A stretch of DNA of 44,477 bases from UBA940 sp964464465 (lineage in GTDB: Bacteria > Bacteroidota > Bacteroidia > Bacteroidales > Rikenellaceae), in the NCBI GenBank assembly GCA_964464465.1, contig CAYXGF010000005.1:1-44477 (forward strand), read 5' to 3'. Below the pieces are notes generated by a model. The model saw only the letters and a list, made by a program, of their open reading frames with translations, did no database searches and was not told the DNA's origin. This document shows, one piece after another, positions 8,398 to 16,544 of the stretch; position 1 is the stretch's first letter, and every line of letters begins with the position of its first letter. The position numbers and the translations under genes were made by a program.

Positions 8398-9967
8398 CAC
8401 CCGACCTCAATTTCAACTCCGCCACCTCTCTGTCGAAACGCAGCAGATATGTCTGCGGATTGCGGAATGCCGCGACGACCTCGAACAGTTCCCTGTTCTT
8501 CATGATTGCAGGATAAAGATACCGCGCCGTGGCCGCATAGCCCAGGCAATCCAGAACCACGTAATCCGCCTTCGAATCCACGAGTCCGCGAATCAGCTGC
8601 ATGTCGTCTTCGGTATATTTGAAATTGCACACATGACAGCCCGCATAGACATAAAATACCGACGGTTTGCGGCTGCACACGACCGTAGAGGCCGGCAGCC
8701 TGTCGTGTACCGCCACTGCCGCATCCACAAATCCAGCCAGCTGCGGAGGAACCGGAGAGCGGGACTCCTCGGCGAGTGCGCGCAACTTTCCGCCGGCAAG
8801 AAGGACCGCAGGCACAAGCAGCCACAGAGGACTGAAAATCTTTCCGGCACCGAGCAATTTCCGTGCGCAGAGCTCCATGACAGAATAAATTCCCACTGCA
8901 AGCCCTATTTCCAGCAGTGGCACCAGCGTAGTGATATATCTGTTTCCGCTCGGAGCGCTCCAAAGCGATATGATTCCAATCACCGCAACCGAATACGCCG
9001 CAAAGAACCAGAAGTAGCGGTCCATGCGTCGGAATCCGAACAGTATCAACGCGATGAGCACAATACCGGCCATCCATTCGACTCCTGTCGAGGCGGCATT
9101 GTAATCCACCTCCATATAAGGAATGACGGTATTCGGAACAGCCTTCGTGACAAGCATCCGCAACGTATCGGCACCACGTTCCAGAAGCTCACCGAAACTT
9201 ACCCTGCCAAGTTCCGGCCGCCAGACGTTGACGGCAAGAAGCTGGTCGAGATAACGGCTCGACCCGAGGCCTACCGCCCTGTTGCGTATCTCCCACGGCA
9301 ATGTCGTCGCCACAAATCCGGCAATGAAACCGAGCGTCTGACGCCACATGCCGCGGCAAAGCATCCAGGCCGCAATGCCCGCGGCAAGAGTCACACCCTG
9401 CGTACGAATCATATACCCGTATCCACACACAAGTATCAGAAGATAGAAATACGGATTCTTCCACCACGTGCACCGCGTCTGCCCCGTATCGAACAAATAC
9501 ATGAGCCATATTGCGATGGCGGAGAAGAGCAGATACGACGTCTCGCTCATCATTATGGTGGCGAACTGCAACACACGGTAATTGAGCAGCGACACTATAA
9601 CCGCCGTCAGGGCCAGCTGCTGCGGCACCACTCGGCGCAGAAACAGGAACAGCAACACCGCCGCACCAAACAGCATGACCCCGTTCAGAATCTTCTGTGC
9701 GACTATACTGTCGGTGAAGAACCTGAGCGGCGCCATAAGCAGCGGATAACCCGGAGGAAAACTGTTGGCGGCAGGATGCCCCAACGTACCGATTTCGACA
9801 TATCCCTGTCCCTGGGCCAGCGATGTGGCATACATATAATACTGACTGGTGTCGCCATTCATATCCAGCGTCGGCTTGAACACATAGGCGAACACGGCCG
9901 CACATACGACCGCTATCGCAACTATACACCAGACCAGACTCCGGTTACATTCCTTAAAACATTTCAT
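8390..9967 (-). CDS. Multi-spanning GT-C-type glycosyltransferase (PMT/ArnT-like)
   Basis: A 525-residue membrane protein. One transmembrane helix is followed by a periplasmic loop with an acidic sugar-phosphate site (LDMNGDTSQYYMYA), then about ten more hydrophobic segments and a C-terminal periplasmic domain of some 130 residues. This is the plan of GT-C enzymes that use polyprenyl-phosphate sugars outside the membrane. SFPPGYPLL in the first loop is typical. Coupling to gtrA supports a flippase plus transferase pair. Acceptor and sugar are unknown. The start is the ATG at 9967, after 442 bases without a gene. Confidence 0.82.
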   Translation of the reverse strand: MKCFKECNRSLVWCIVAIAVVCAAVFAYVFKPTLDMNGDTSQYYMYATSLAQGQGYVEIGTLGHPAANSFPPGYPLLMAPLRFFTDSIVAQKILNGVMLFGAAVLLFLFLRRVVPQQLALTAVIVSLLNYRVLQFATIMMSETSYLLFSAIAIWLMYLFDTGQTRCTWWKNPYFYLLILVCGYGYMIRTQGVTLAAGIAAWMLCRGMWRQTLGFIAGFVATTLPWEIRNRAVGLGSSRYLDQLLAVNVWRPELGRVSFGELLERGADTLRMLVTKAVPNTVIPYMEVDYNAASTGVEWMAGIVLIALILFGFRRMDRYFWFFAAYSVAVIGIISLWSAPSGNRYITTLVPLLEIGLAVGIYSVMELCARKLLGAGKIFSPLWLLVPAVLLAGGKLRALAEESRSPVPPQLAGFVDAAVAVHDRLPASTVVCSRKPSVFYVYAGCHVCNFKYTEDDMQLIRGLVDSKADYVVLDCLGYAATARYLYPAIMKNRELFEVVAAFRNPQTYLLRFDREVAELKLRSGDE

Positions 9968-10409
9968 AGCACGCAGGCATTTTTTTTCGCAAAGTCAAAG
10001 ACGCCGCACTTTCCGACAAGACAGGCGCCTCATGAAATCAAATACAAATATCAAAAGAAAGGTATTTATATACAACTTTACGGTATATTTAAAACGGGGT
10101 CATAATAAGTACAGGAGACTGTCCGGCAATTTTTTAATGTGGAGACAGTGCTGGTAGAGCCTGCGAAGGTACAGCGCGAATGAAATGAGCGGGCCTTCGC
10201 GGGGCCAGGCTCCGGCCCGCACACTTCGAGGAAGCGCATAACTGTAAAATTATATATAGTTACCAAAATAAATATACTTAATTACAAATGTCGGACAGCA
10301 ACTCAGGCTGAGCCGGCACCGCCGGCACACAGCCGCTCCGTTCCAGCAGGAACGCCATTCGGGTCTGTTTTTTGCAGTATGGAAAGCCGTAAAAAACCGT
10401 ACAGCAACC
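9968..10409. other. Divergent intergenic region, 442 bp
   Basis: Lies between the GT-C gene (minus) and the choloylglycine hydrolase (plus). It contains one copy of a dispersed repeat at 10149-10248 and otherwise AT-rich sequence. I see no exact TAnnTTTG box facing 10410; TATTTGTATTTG around 10055 on the minus strand may serve the GT-C gene but does not match the consensus spacing. Confidence 0.6.
10149..10248 (-). repeat. Dispersed repeat family 1, copy A
   Basis: Read on the minus strand it begins TTTACAGTTATGCGCTTC and ends CCTTCGCAGGCTC plus a few bases. It matches the copy at 37439-37545 over its length, with identical blocks ATGCGCTTC, GCGGG, CCCCGCGAAGGCC and CTTCGCAGGCTC and a diverged middle. 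Copy A folds: GAGCCT...GCGAAGG pairs with CCTTCGC-AGGCTC. Confidence 0.8.
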
Positions 10410-11492
10410 ATGAAACGATTATTCGCACTCCTGGCACTTGCCGCCGTCATGCCGGCACTCCGCTCGCAGGCATGCACAGGCATCACTCTCTCCTCAAAAG
10501 ACGGCCGCCGGATAACGGCCCGGACCATAGAATGGGGAGGCAGCAACCTGCACAGCAGATACGTCGTGGTTCCGCGAGGCCACAAACAGCGCTCGCTCAC
10601 TCCGCAGGGCGACGGCGGAATGAGTTTCACGGCCCGATACGGATACGTCGGGTTGGCTGTCGAGACGGAGGAATTCGTCGCCGAGGGCCTGAACGAGCAC
10701 GGACTGAGCGCCGGATTGTTCTACTTCCCCGGGCAGGGCGGATACGAGAAGTTCGACCCCGAAAAAGCCGGCGGAAGCATAGCGGACCTGCAACTCGTAT
10801 CATGGATACTGGGATGCTGCAAGACAGTGGACGAGGTAAGGCAGGCCATAAGCGAGGTGACAATCATATCCGCCGACCCGAGGGCCTCGACGGTGGACTG
10901 GCGGTTCGCTGACGCATCCGGCCGTCAGATTGTGCTTGAAGTCATGGACGCAAAACCCGTATTCTACGAAAACGAACTGGGCGTGCTGACAAACTCGCCG
11001 TCCTTCGACTGGCAGATGACCAACCTGAACAATTATGTCAATCTGTACCCCGGACCGGCGCCGTCGCACGACCTCGGACCTGTAACGCTGGCTCAGTTCG
11101 GTGCGGGAGGCGGCATGCTCGGAGTACCGGGCGACGTCACGCCTCCGTCGCGTTTCGTGCGGGCGGCATTCTACCAGACATCGGCCCCGCAGCAGCCGAC
11201 AGCCGAAATGACAGTGAGGCAATGTTTCCAGATACTCAACAATTTCGATATTCCGATAGGCATCGAATACCTTCCCGGGAAAGTGCCGCCCGACATTCCG
11301 AGCGCCACGCAATGGACCTCGGCCACGGACATGGCAGGCCGCAGGATATACTACCGGACGATGTGGAACAGCGCAATACGCCTGATAGACCTGAATGCGA
11401 TAGATTTCTCAAACGTAGAATATACAGTCTCGACTATGGACGAGGAGGCTCCCGAGCCGATAATACAGATACGGATAAACAGCAAACGATAA
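10410..11492 (+). CDS. Exported choloylglycine hydrolase family protein (bile salt hydrolase/penicillin V acylase-like)
   Basis: A 360-residue Ntn-hydrolase with a signal peptide at 1-21; cleavage after SQA would expose Cys22 as the N-terminal nucleophile. Counting Cys22 as Cys2 of known bile salt hydrolases, Arg38 falls at Arg18, Glu41 at Asp21, Asn194 (LTNSPSFDWQ) close to Asn175 and Arg247 (PSRFVRAA) close to Arg228. GLNEHGLSAGLFYF is the conserved segment around Asn94. The family cleaves amide bonds of conjugated bile acids or penicillin V. Length fits Bacteroidota members. The Asp-to-Glu change at the Asp21 position leaves substrate choice open. It is in an operon with an MFS gene ten bases downstream. 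Confidence 0.88.
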   Translation: MKRLFALLALAAVMPALRSQACTGITLSSKDGRRITARTIEWGGSNLHSRYVVVPRGHKQRSLTPQGDGGMSFTARYGYVGLAVETEEFVAEGLNEHGLSAGLFYFPGQGGYEKFDPEKAGGSIADLQLVSWILGCCKTVDEVRQAISEVTIISADPRASTVDWRFADASGRQIVLEVMDAKPVFYENELGVLTNSPSFDWQMTNLNNYVNLYPGPAPSHDLGPVTLAQFGAGGGMLGVPGDVTPPSRFVRAAFYQTSAPQQPTAEMTVRQCFQILNNFDIPIGIEYLPGKVPPDIPSATQWTSATDMAGRRIYYRTMWNSAIRLIDLNAIDFSNVEYTVSTMDEEAPEPIIQIRINSKR

Positions 11493-11502
11493 AGATACAC
11501 CG

Positions 11503-12852
11503 ATGGCCGAAAATACTATGAATATGGACACCATGCCTCTGAGGAAGGGGCACTTCCGCGTCCTTGCGGTCGCCTCGCTCGGACAGCTGACCGGAGCCGG
11601 ACTCTCGACACTCGTCGGCATCATACTGCCGATGATTCAGATGATAAGCCATCCGGCACTCTCCTCGGCGCAGCAGGGCGCGATAGCCTGCACGAGCCTG
11701 GCGGGAATAATGGTCGGCTCGATAATATTCGGAGAGCTGAGCGACCGCCGCGGATACCTTCTGCTGTTCCGGCTGTGTCCGCTAATCGTTCTGGCGGCTT
11801 CGCTGGCCGCATACTTTCTCGACGGTCTGTGGACCCTGACGGCCGCGCTGTTCCTGATGGGACTCGGAATCGGCGGAGAATACAGCCTCGACTCGGATTA
11901 CGTTTCGGAGATTATGCCGGCAAAATGGAGACTTACAATGGTCGGCTGCACCAAAGCGGCATCTTCGCTGGGCAACATTCTCGTCGCGGCCGCATGTTTC
12001 ATTCTGCTGCGCATATGGGACAATCCGCACATGTGGGACAGACTGCTGTTGCTCATATCGGTACTCGCACTGACGATGTTTCTGTGCAGAATCCGATTCG
12101 CACAGAGTCCCGGCTGGCTGATGGCGCACGGACATGCGGACGAAGCGCAGAAGGCCGCCGAGTATTTCCTGGGGCCCGACGTCAGCATTCCGGTCCAGGC
12201 GAATGCAGGCTTGCCGGCCAAAAAGAAAAAGAGAGAGATGCTCGGCCCGAAGAACATGGACAAGATAATCCTCAGCGGCATTCCGTGGGCATGCGAAGGG
12301 GTCGGCGTCTACGGGATAGGCGTATTTCTGCCGGTGCTGGTGATGGCTCTCGGAATAGAGCCGCACTCGGAAGACGCATTCCAGAGGATAATCGGCTCGG
12401 TAAGAATCACGACGCTGATAAATCTGTTCGTGCTGGCCGGATTCGCCGCCGGAATCGCGCTGCTCGGCAATATAAGACATGCACGCATGCAGACATGGGG
12501 ATTCGTGATAAGCGCCGCAGGACTGGCGATTCTTATAACCGCCTACGAAGCGGGATGGCCGGTATGGGCGTCAATCGGAGGATTCATAATATTCGAACTG
12601 TTTCTTAACGCAGGACCGCACCTGACCACATTCGTCATGCCGGCGCAGATATACCCGGTCGAGGAGCGCGGCGCCGGTGCCGGCATCGCGGCGGCATTCG
12701 GCAAGGCGGGGGCCGTGGCAGGCGTACTCTTCATGCCGATGCTTCTCGAATGGGGAGGCGTAAGAGCCGTGCTGTGGACATGCGTCGCTGTTCTTGCAGC
12801 AGGAGCCGCCGTCACCGTTATTTGGAGCCGCAGGCTGTCCCGCAATTCATAG
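11503..12852 (+). CDS. MFS transporter paired with the choloylglycine hydrolase
   Basis: A 449-residue major facilitator with 12 predicted transmembrane segments. The signature between helices 2 and 3 is GELSDRRGYLLLFR, the proton-coupling segment LFLMGLGIGGEYSLDSDYVSEIMPAKWR resembles the sugar-porter/aromatic-acid:H+ symporter group, and a basic central loop (KKKKRE) separates the halves. The conserved late segment VMPAQIYPVEERGAGAGIAAAFGKAGA also fits. Substrate is unknown; co-transcription with an exported amidase suggests uptake of a released amino acid or export of a product (inference). Its last 35 bases overlap convergently with nikO. Confidence 0.85.
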   Translation: MAENTMNMDTMPLRKGHFRVLAVASLGQLTGAGLSTLVGIILPMIQMISHPALSSAQQGAIACTSLAGIMVGSIIFGELSDRRGYLLLFRLCPLIVLAASLAAYFLDGLWTLTAALFLMGLGIGGEYSLDSDYVSEIMPAKWRLTMVGCTKAASSLGNILVAAACFILLRIWDNPHMWDRLLLLISVLALTMFLCRIRFAQSPGWLMAHGHADEAQKAAEYFLGPDVSIPVQANAGLPAKKKKREMLGPKNMDKIILSGIPWACEGVGVYGIGVFLPVLVMALGIEPHSEDAFQRIIGSVRITTLINLFVLAGFAAGIALLGNIRHARMQTWGFVISAAGLAILITAYEAGWPVWASIGGFIIFELFLNAGPHLTTFVMPAQIYPVEERGAGAGIAAAFGKAGAVAGVLFMPMLLEWGGVRAVLWTCVAVLAAGAAVTVIWSRRLSRNS

Positions 12853-13576
12853 CTACCGCCCGGGGAGGTTCCAGTCCGCAGGCCGCAAGAAGACCGGCGT
12901 CGGCGAATATACGGTCTGTGGAATCGTCCGCGACAATCTTCCCGCGGTGCATCACCATGGTCCGAGGACACAGCTCGGCAACCATATCCAAATCGTGCGT
13001 GGCGATAACCGTAGTATGAGTGAAGCCTCTTATAAGTTCTATAATCCGACGGCGTGACACCGAATCGAGATTCGAAGTTGGTTCGTCCATGACCAGTACC
13101 GACGGCTCCATAGAGAGTACGGTGGCTATTGCGACCCTCTTTTTCTGACCGCCCGAAAGGGTGTACGGCGCACGGTCGCGCAGGTGCAGCGCATCGACAG
13201 CCGACAATGCAGCGCACACGCGGGACTCTATCTGTTCGGGTGCAAGACCCATGTTGCACGGCCCGAAAGCGACGTCCTGCGCGACCGTAGGCATGAAAAG
13301 CTGATTGTCAGAATCCTGGAATACGAATCCGACACTCCTGCGTATATGCGGCAGAGTCCCGTGCGACAAAGTCATGCCGCCTACATCTACCTCTCCCGAC
13401 GAGGGCATAAGAAAACCGTCGGCATGAAGCAGCAAGGTGGATTTTCCGGCACCGTTGGCACCGACCACGGCGACTTTCTGGCCGTGCGTAATCTCGAACG
13501 ATACACCGCGCAGCGCTTCATAACCGTCCGGATAACGGTAGTGCACATCCTTGAAACGAAGAAAATGATGACTCAT
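12818..13576 (-). CDS. nikO: Nickel ECF transporter ATPase NikO/CbiO
   Basis: A 252-residue ABC ATPase of the CbiO/NikO class. Walker A is VGANGAGKST, the Q-loop is VFQDSDNQLF (typical of energy-coupling-factor ATPases), the signature is LSGGQKKRVAIA, Walker B is VLVMDEPTSNLD and the switch histidine is ATHDLD. It powers metal uptake with NikQ and NikMN. Nickel rather than cobalt is inferred from the urease operon. I start it at the ATG at 13576, which overlaps nikQ by four bases; the frame open to 13807 lies inside nikQ. Its 3' end overlaps the convergent MFS gene by 35 bases. Confidence 0.93.
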   Translation of the reverse strand: MSHHFLRFKDVHYRYPDGYEALRGVSFEITHGQKVAVVGANGAGKSTLLLHADGFLMPSSGEVDVGGMTLSHGTLPHIRRSVGFVFQDSDNQLFMPTVAQDVAFGPCNMGLAPEQIESRVCAALSAVDALHLRDRAPYTLSGGQKKRVAIATVLSMEPSVLVMDEPTSNLDSVSRRRIIELIRGFTHTTVIATHDLDMVAELCPRTMVMHRGKIVADDSTDRIFADAGLLAACGLEPPRAVAMNCGTACGSK

Positions 13577-14391
13577 GGCAGGACCGGTATGAATGTCGAA
13601 AATATTACGGCGGGACCGACCGCCCTGACGGCAAGCATCGGCACGCACCAGAGCACCACATATGCAGTATCGCGTCTTCCCCACCGCCACACGCCCGAAA
13701 GCGTATCGGGAATCCGTCCGTCGAAGCCGCGGGCGAGCATGGCGCGGTGTATCGCCTGAGAGCGCTCCACGGTCCGCACAAGAAGCTGGCCAATCATGGC
13801 CGCCCATATTTTCAAAGGGTAGCTCCGCCTACCGAAGCTCCGCGCATCGCGGGCCCGGCACATGTCCAGACTCTGCTCGACCAGCACATATATGTATCTG
13901 TACACCATGAGCAGCTGCGTGGTAAGAATCCACGGCATGCCCAGTTTCTGCATTCCCCTGCAAAGGCGGTAATAACCCTCGGTTCTAAAAAGAATCGCAA
14001 CAGCCTGCACTGACAGCAGACCGCGCACCGCAATCGACACGAAACTGACAGCGCCCTGTGTGAAAACGACGCTTCCGACCGCAAATGCAGGTCTTCTGTC
14101 ATAGAACAGGTTGAAGGCGCCTATAAATACCACAAACGGCAGCACCGCCAGAGACCGGCGGAAAATATCCCTGTAACGGATGCCCGACCATGCGGATTCC
14201 AGGACCGGAAACGCGAAAAACAGAAGCAGCACGGAAAGCCGTCCCAAAGGTACGGACAGCATGCACACAAGAAAGAAGGCCGTCACAACCAATCGAGCGC
14301 GCACATCCGTTCTTACGGACACATCACTGCGCGAGGCCTCGCGTTCGGCCCTGTTCATTTCGAACAACACACGCTCCAAGGTCGTCCTCAT
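13573..14391 (-). CDS. nikQ: Nickel ECF transporter transmembrane protein NikQ/CbiQ
   Basis: A 272-residue membrane coupling protein. After a soluble N-terminal stretch come hydrophobic segments at roughly 32-65, 80-97, 110-135 and near the C-terminus. The two coupling motifs typical of CbiQ are visible as ARDARSF (about 180-186) and RAMLARGFDG (about 216-225), which contact the ATPase. It joins NikO to the substrate-binding NikMN in the inner membrane. The gene overlaps its neighbours by four bases on each side (ATGA arrangement). Confidence 0.92.
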   Translation of the reverse strand: MRTTLERVLFEMNRAEREASRSDVSVRTDVRARLVVTAFFLVCMLSVPLGRLSVLLLFFAFPVLESAWSGIRYRDIFRRSLAVLPFVVFIGAFNLFYDRRPAFAVGSVVFTQGAVSFVSIAVRGLLSVQAVAILFRTEGYYRLCRGMQKLGMPWILTTQLLMVYRYIYVLVEQSLDMCRARDARSFGRRSYPLKIWAAMIGQLLVRTVERSQAIHRAMLARGFDGRIPDTLSGVWRWGRRDTAYVVLWCVPMLAVRAVGPAVIFSTFIPVLP

Positions 14392-15359
14392 AACCGTCGT
14401 CCTATGAACCGTACCAGAAAAGAGGCTCCGAAGACGACCGCAAGAATCGCCCCGCTGCCCACAATTCCGGCCGCCGAGGTATCGTAGTCGGGCATAAGGG
14501 CAGTGCGGCGCTGAATACCATCGGCAAGCGTATATATGCCGTCACTCCGCAGTTCGGGAGGTGCGCCGAGCGATGCCCTCTCTATCGAGAACTCCAACCC
14601 GTCGGGTTTCGAGGAGGCGACCCACGAAAATACGCCGCCCAGAACCAGGGCCGTCAGAGCTATGCCGACAATGGCAGGCCGCAAAGAACGGGAGGCAGAA
14701 TCCTGCCTCCGGATTCCGGAAAGGAGCTCAGGTCTGTAACCGCGCACAGCGCACAGAACGGCTCCCGTGGCGAGTCCCTCACCCGCCCCTATCAGAAAAT
14801 GAATCGGCAGCATGAACAAAAGAAAACGTCCGAACGGCAATGCCGTAACGCCGGACGCCACAGTCTGTACTGTCACGGCCAGTGCGCCGAGAAGCGCAGA
14901 ACACACCGAACACAGTACCGAAACCGCCAGCAGACGTCTGTCGGAAGCCGACTGCCGGACCAGAGGCCGGAACAACACCGGATAGACCACCAGGCATGAC
15001 AAAGCCGCCATATTCAGTATATTGCATCCCAAAGCCAGAAAACCGCCGTCGGCGAACACGAGGCATTGAATCACGAGAACGGAGCTGAGCGTTATGAATG
15101 CCGCCCACGGTCCCAGAACGGCAGACAGAAGTATGCCGCCCACAATATGACCGCTGGAACCGGTACCGGGAATGGAGAAGTTTATCATCTGGGCCGCGAA
15201 GATGAAAGCGCCCATAACGCCCATCAGCGGAACGATATGCTGCTGCATCCCCGCCCCGGCGCGCGAGACCTTGCGGACCGCCACGCAAAGCAGCGCCGCG
15301 GAAACCGCACCGCTCGCCGCAATGACAGCCGGCGAGACCAACGCATCCGACATGTGCAT
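14388..15359 (-). CDS. nikMN: Fused nickel-binding component NikMN (CbiM-CbiN-like)
   Basis: A 323-residue protein joining a CbiM/NikM domain (about 1-210) to a CbiN/NikN-like tail (about 225-323) with two transmembrane segments around a periplasmic loop. The N-terminus MHMSDALVSP corresponds to the metal-binding MHIPDG segment, with His2 as ligand. GTGSSGHIVGGILLSAVLGPWAAF and the FADGGFLALGCNILNM segment match CbiM. The M-N fusion is known in nickel-specific versions, and its place in the urease operon supports nickel. It starts 15 bases after the urea channel and overlaps nikQ by four bases. Confidence 0.92.
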   Translation of the reverse strand: MHMSDALVSPAVIAASGAVSAALLCVAVRKVSRAGAGMQQHIVPLMGVMGAFIFAAQMINFSIPGTGSSGHIVGGILLSAVLGPWAAFITLSSVLVIQCLVFADGGFLALGCNILNMAALSCLVVYPVLFRPLVRQSASDRRLLAVSVLCSVCSALLGALAVTVQTVASGVTALPFGRFLLFMLPIHFLIGAGEGLATGAVLCAVRGYRPELLSGIRRQDSASRSLRPAIVGIALTALVLGGVFSWVASSKPDGLEFSIERASLGAPPELRSDGIYTLADGIQRRTALMPDYDTSAAGIVGSGAILAVVFGASFLVRFIGRRL

Positions 15360-15374
15360 GATATGACCGCCCTT

Positions 15375-16403
15375 TTAGAGATTGGACACCCCGTTTTCCG
15401 CCTCGCCCTTCTTGCCGTTCCACAGGCTGTGGTCAGGCTCGTGCTCGTCGTACTTGAACATCGGCAGCAGGAACAGCCATGTGGTCACGCAGAACGGAGC
15501 GGTAAGAGTAGCTATGCCGAACGGAGTGAAGAACACGTTCATGGCACCCTGCACGAATACGGTGACCACGATACCGAGAAGCGCCCAAAAGGCGGAGCGC
15601 AGTCCCGGCTTATAGAAAACGGTAGCCAGGGCTATTCCCGTAAGCACCGGGCTGAATCCGTAAAGGCCGGAGGCTATATCGCTGCCCGACGCCGAAAAGA
15701 TTATGGCGACGGTAGCGCCGGCCGCCGAACCCACGACGGCCCACAGAGCCGCCCACCGGTCCGAAATGAACAGTCCTATCAGAAACAGCAGTCCCGTTAT
15801 CCATGAATCTATAAGAAACACCTGCGAGATGCCTTTAAGCCAGTATACCAGTATGTCCCAGAGGTTCAGATTCTGCACCGTGGCAAAGGTCGACACAAGC
15901 TCGGGCGTCCCCATATGCGTGTCCGGAATGGCGTGCATGGCCCGTGCGCCGAGAAGAAATATCCACGTACAGAAGACGAACGGAAATGTCAGCGAATTGA
16001 CTTTCCACGGGGCCATCACCTTGTTGAAACCGGTCCTGACCCATGTTGTCAGAGCCGCGCACAACGCAAGGGCGAACCACATCCACGGCGTGGAACCCAG
16101 AAACGTAGGGAAGGCACATCCGACAAGTATTCCGTTGAAGCCCCACAGCCCCTGCTCTCCGTCCCGGTCGGGAAGGTTCAGCACGAAACCCATAAGCGTC
16201 GATACGGCAAGTCCCAGCAGCGCCCCCCAGCCGACAAGAATATTGCCGCTCATGGCAGCGCCGACGAATATGCCGCATAAAAACAGAATGCCGGTCCAGA
16301 CGTTATTCTGAAACATAACCTGCCCCGCACCGCGCAGCAGCATCCTGATGAAATCCATAAAACCGGAACCGGTCCGGGAAGCGGGTGTAATAGATTCAGT
16401 CAT
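15375..16403 (-). CDS. Urea channel/transporter (UT/Yut family)
   Basis: A 342-residue membrane protein of the urea transporter family, made of two homologous halves. The half-repeats are recognisable as GLWGFNGILVGCAFPTFLG and SGLYGFSPVLTGIALATVF, each followed by a similar membrane segment (TFPFVFCTWIFLL and TAPFCVTTWLFLL). It lets urea pass the inner membrane for hydrolysis by the urease encoded just upstream. I favour the ATG at 16403; a longer start at 16448 is possible but adds a lysine- and cysteine-containing leader. A 141-base gap separates it from ureD, with no terminator seen. Confidence 0.93.
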   Translation of the reverse strand: MTESITPASRTGSGFMDFIRMLLRGAGQVMFQNNVWTGILFLCGIFVGAAMSGNILVGWGALLGLAVSTLMGFVLNLPDRDGEQGLWGFNGILVGCAFPTFLGSTPWMWFALALCAALTTWVRTGFNKVMAPWKVNSLTFPFVFCTWIFLLGARAMHAIPDTHMGTPELVSTFATVQNLNLWDILVYWLKGISQVFLIDSWITGLLFLIGLFISDRWAALWAVVGSAAGATVAIIFSASGSDIASGLYGFSPVLTGIALATVFYKPGLRSAFWALLGIVVTVFVQGAMNVFFTPFGIATLTAPFCVTTWLFLLPMFKYDEHEPDHSLWNGKKGEAENGVSNL

Positions 16404-16544
16404 ATTTTCGCACTTTTTTAACGTCAAGCAGACGAATTTGTTTGTCATACAATTTTAAGTCCCTGCGGCCGCACGGCCTGCTCGTTGCGCCCGCAAGGTA
16501 CGTATTTCGGCATGAAATACATATAGTCACCACTGTTTTCGAAT

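Noticed and set aside
8381..10105. A 574-codon open frame on the plus strand
   Set aside because: It is antisense to the GT-C gene, its product is rich in Arg, His and Gln with no family resemblance, and it starts inside gtrA. It is a compositional shadow.
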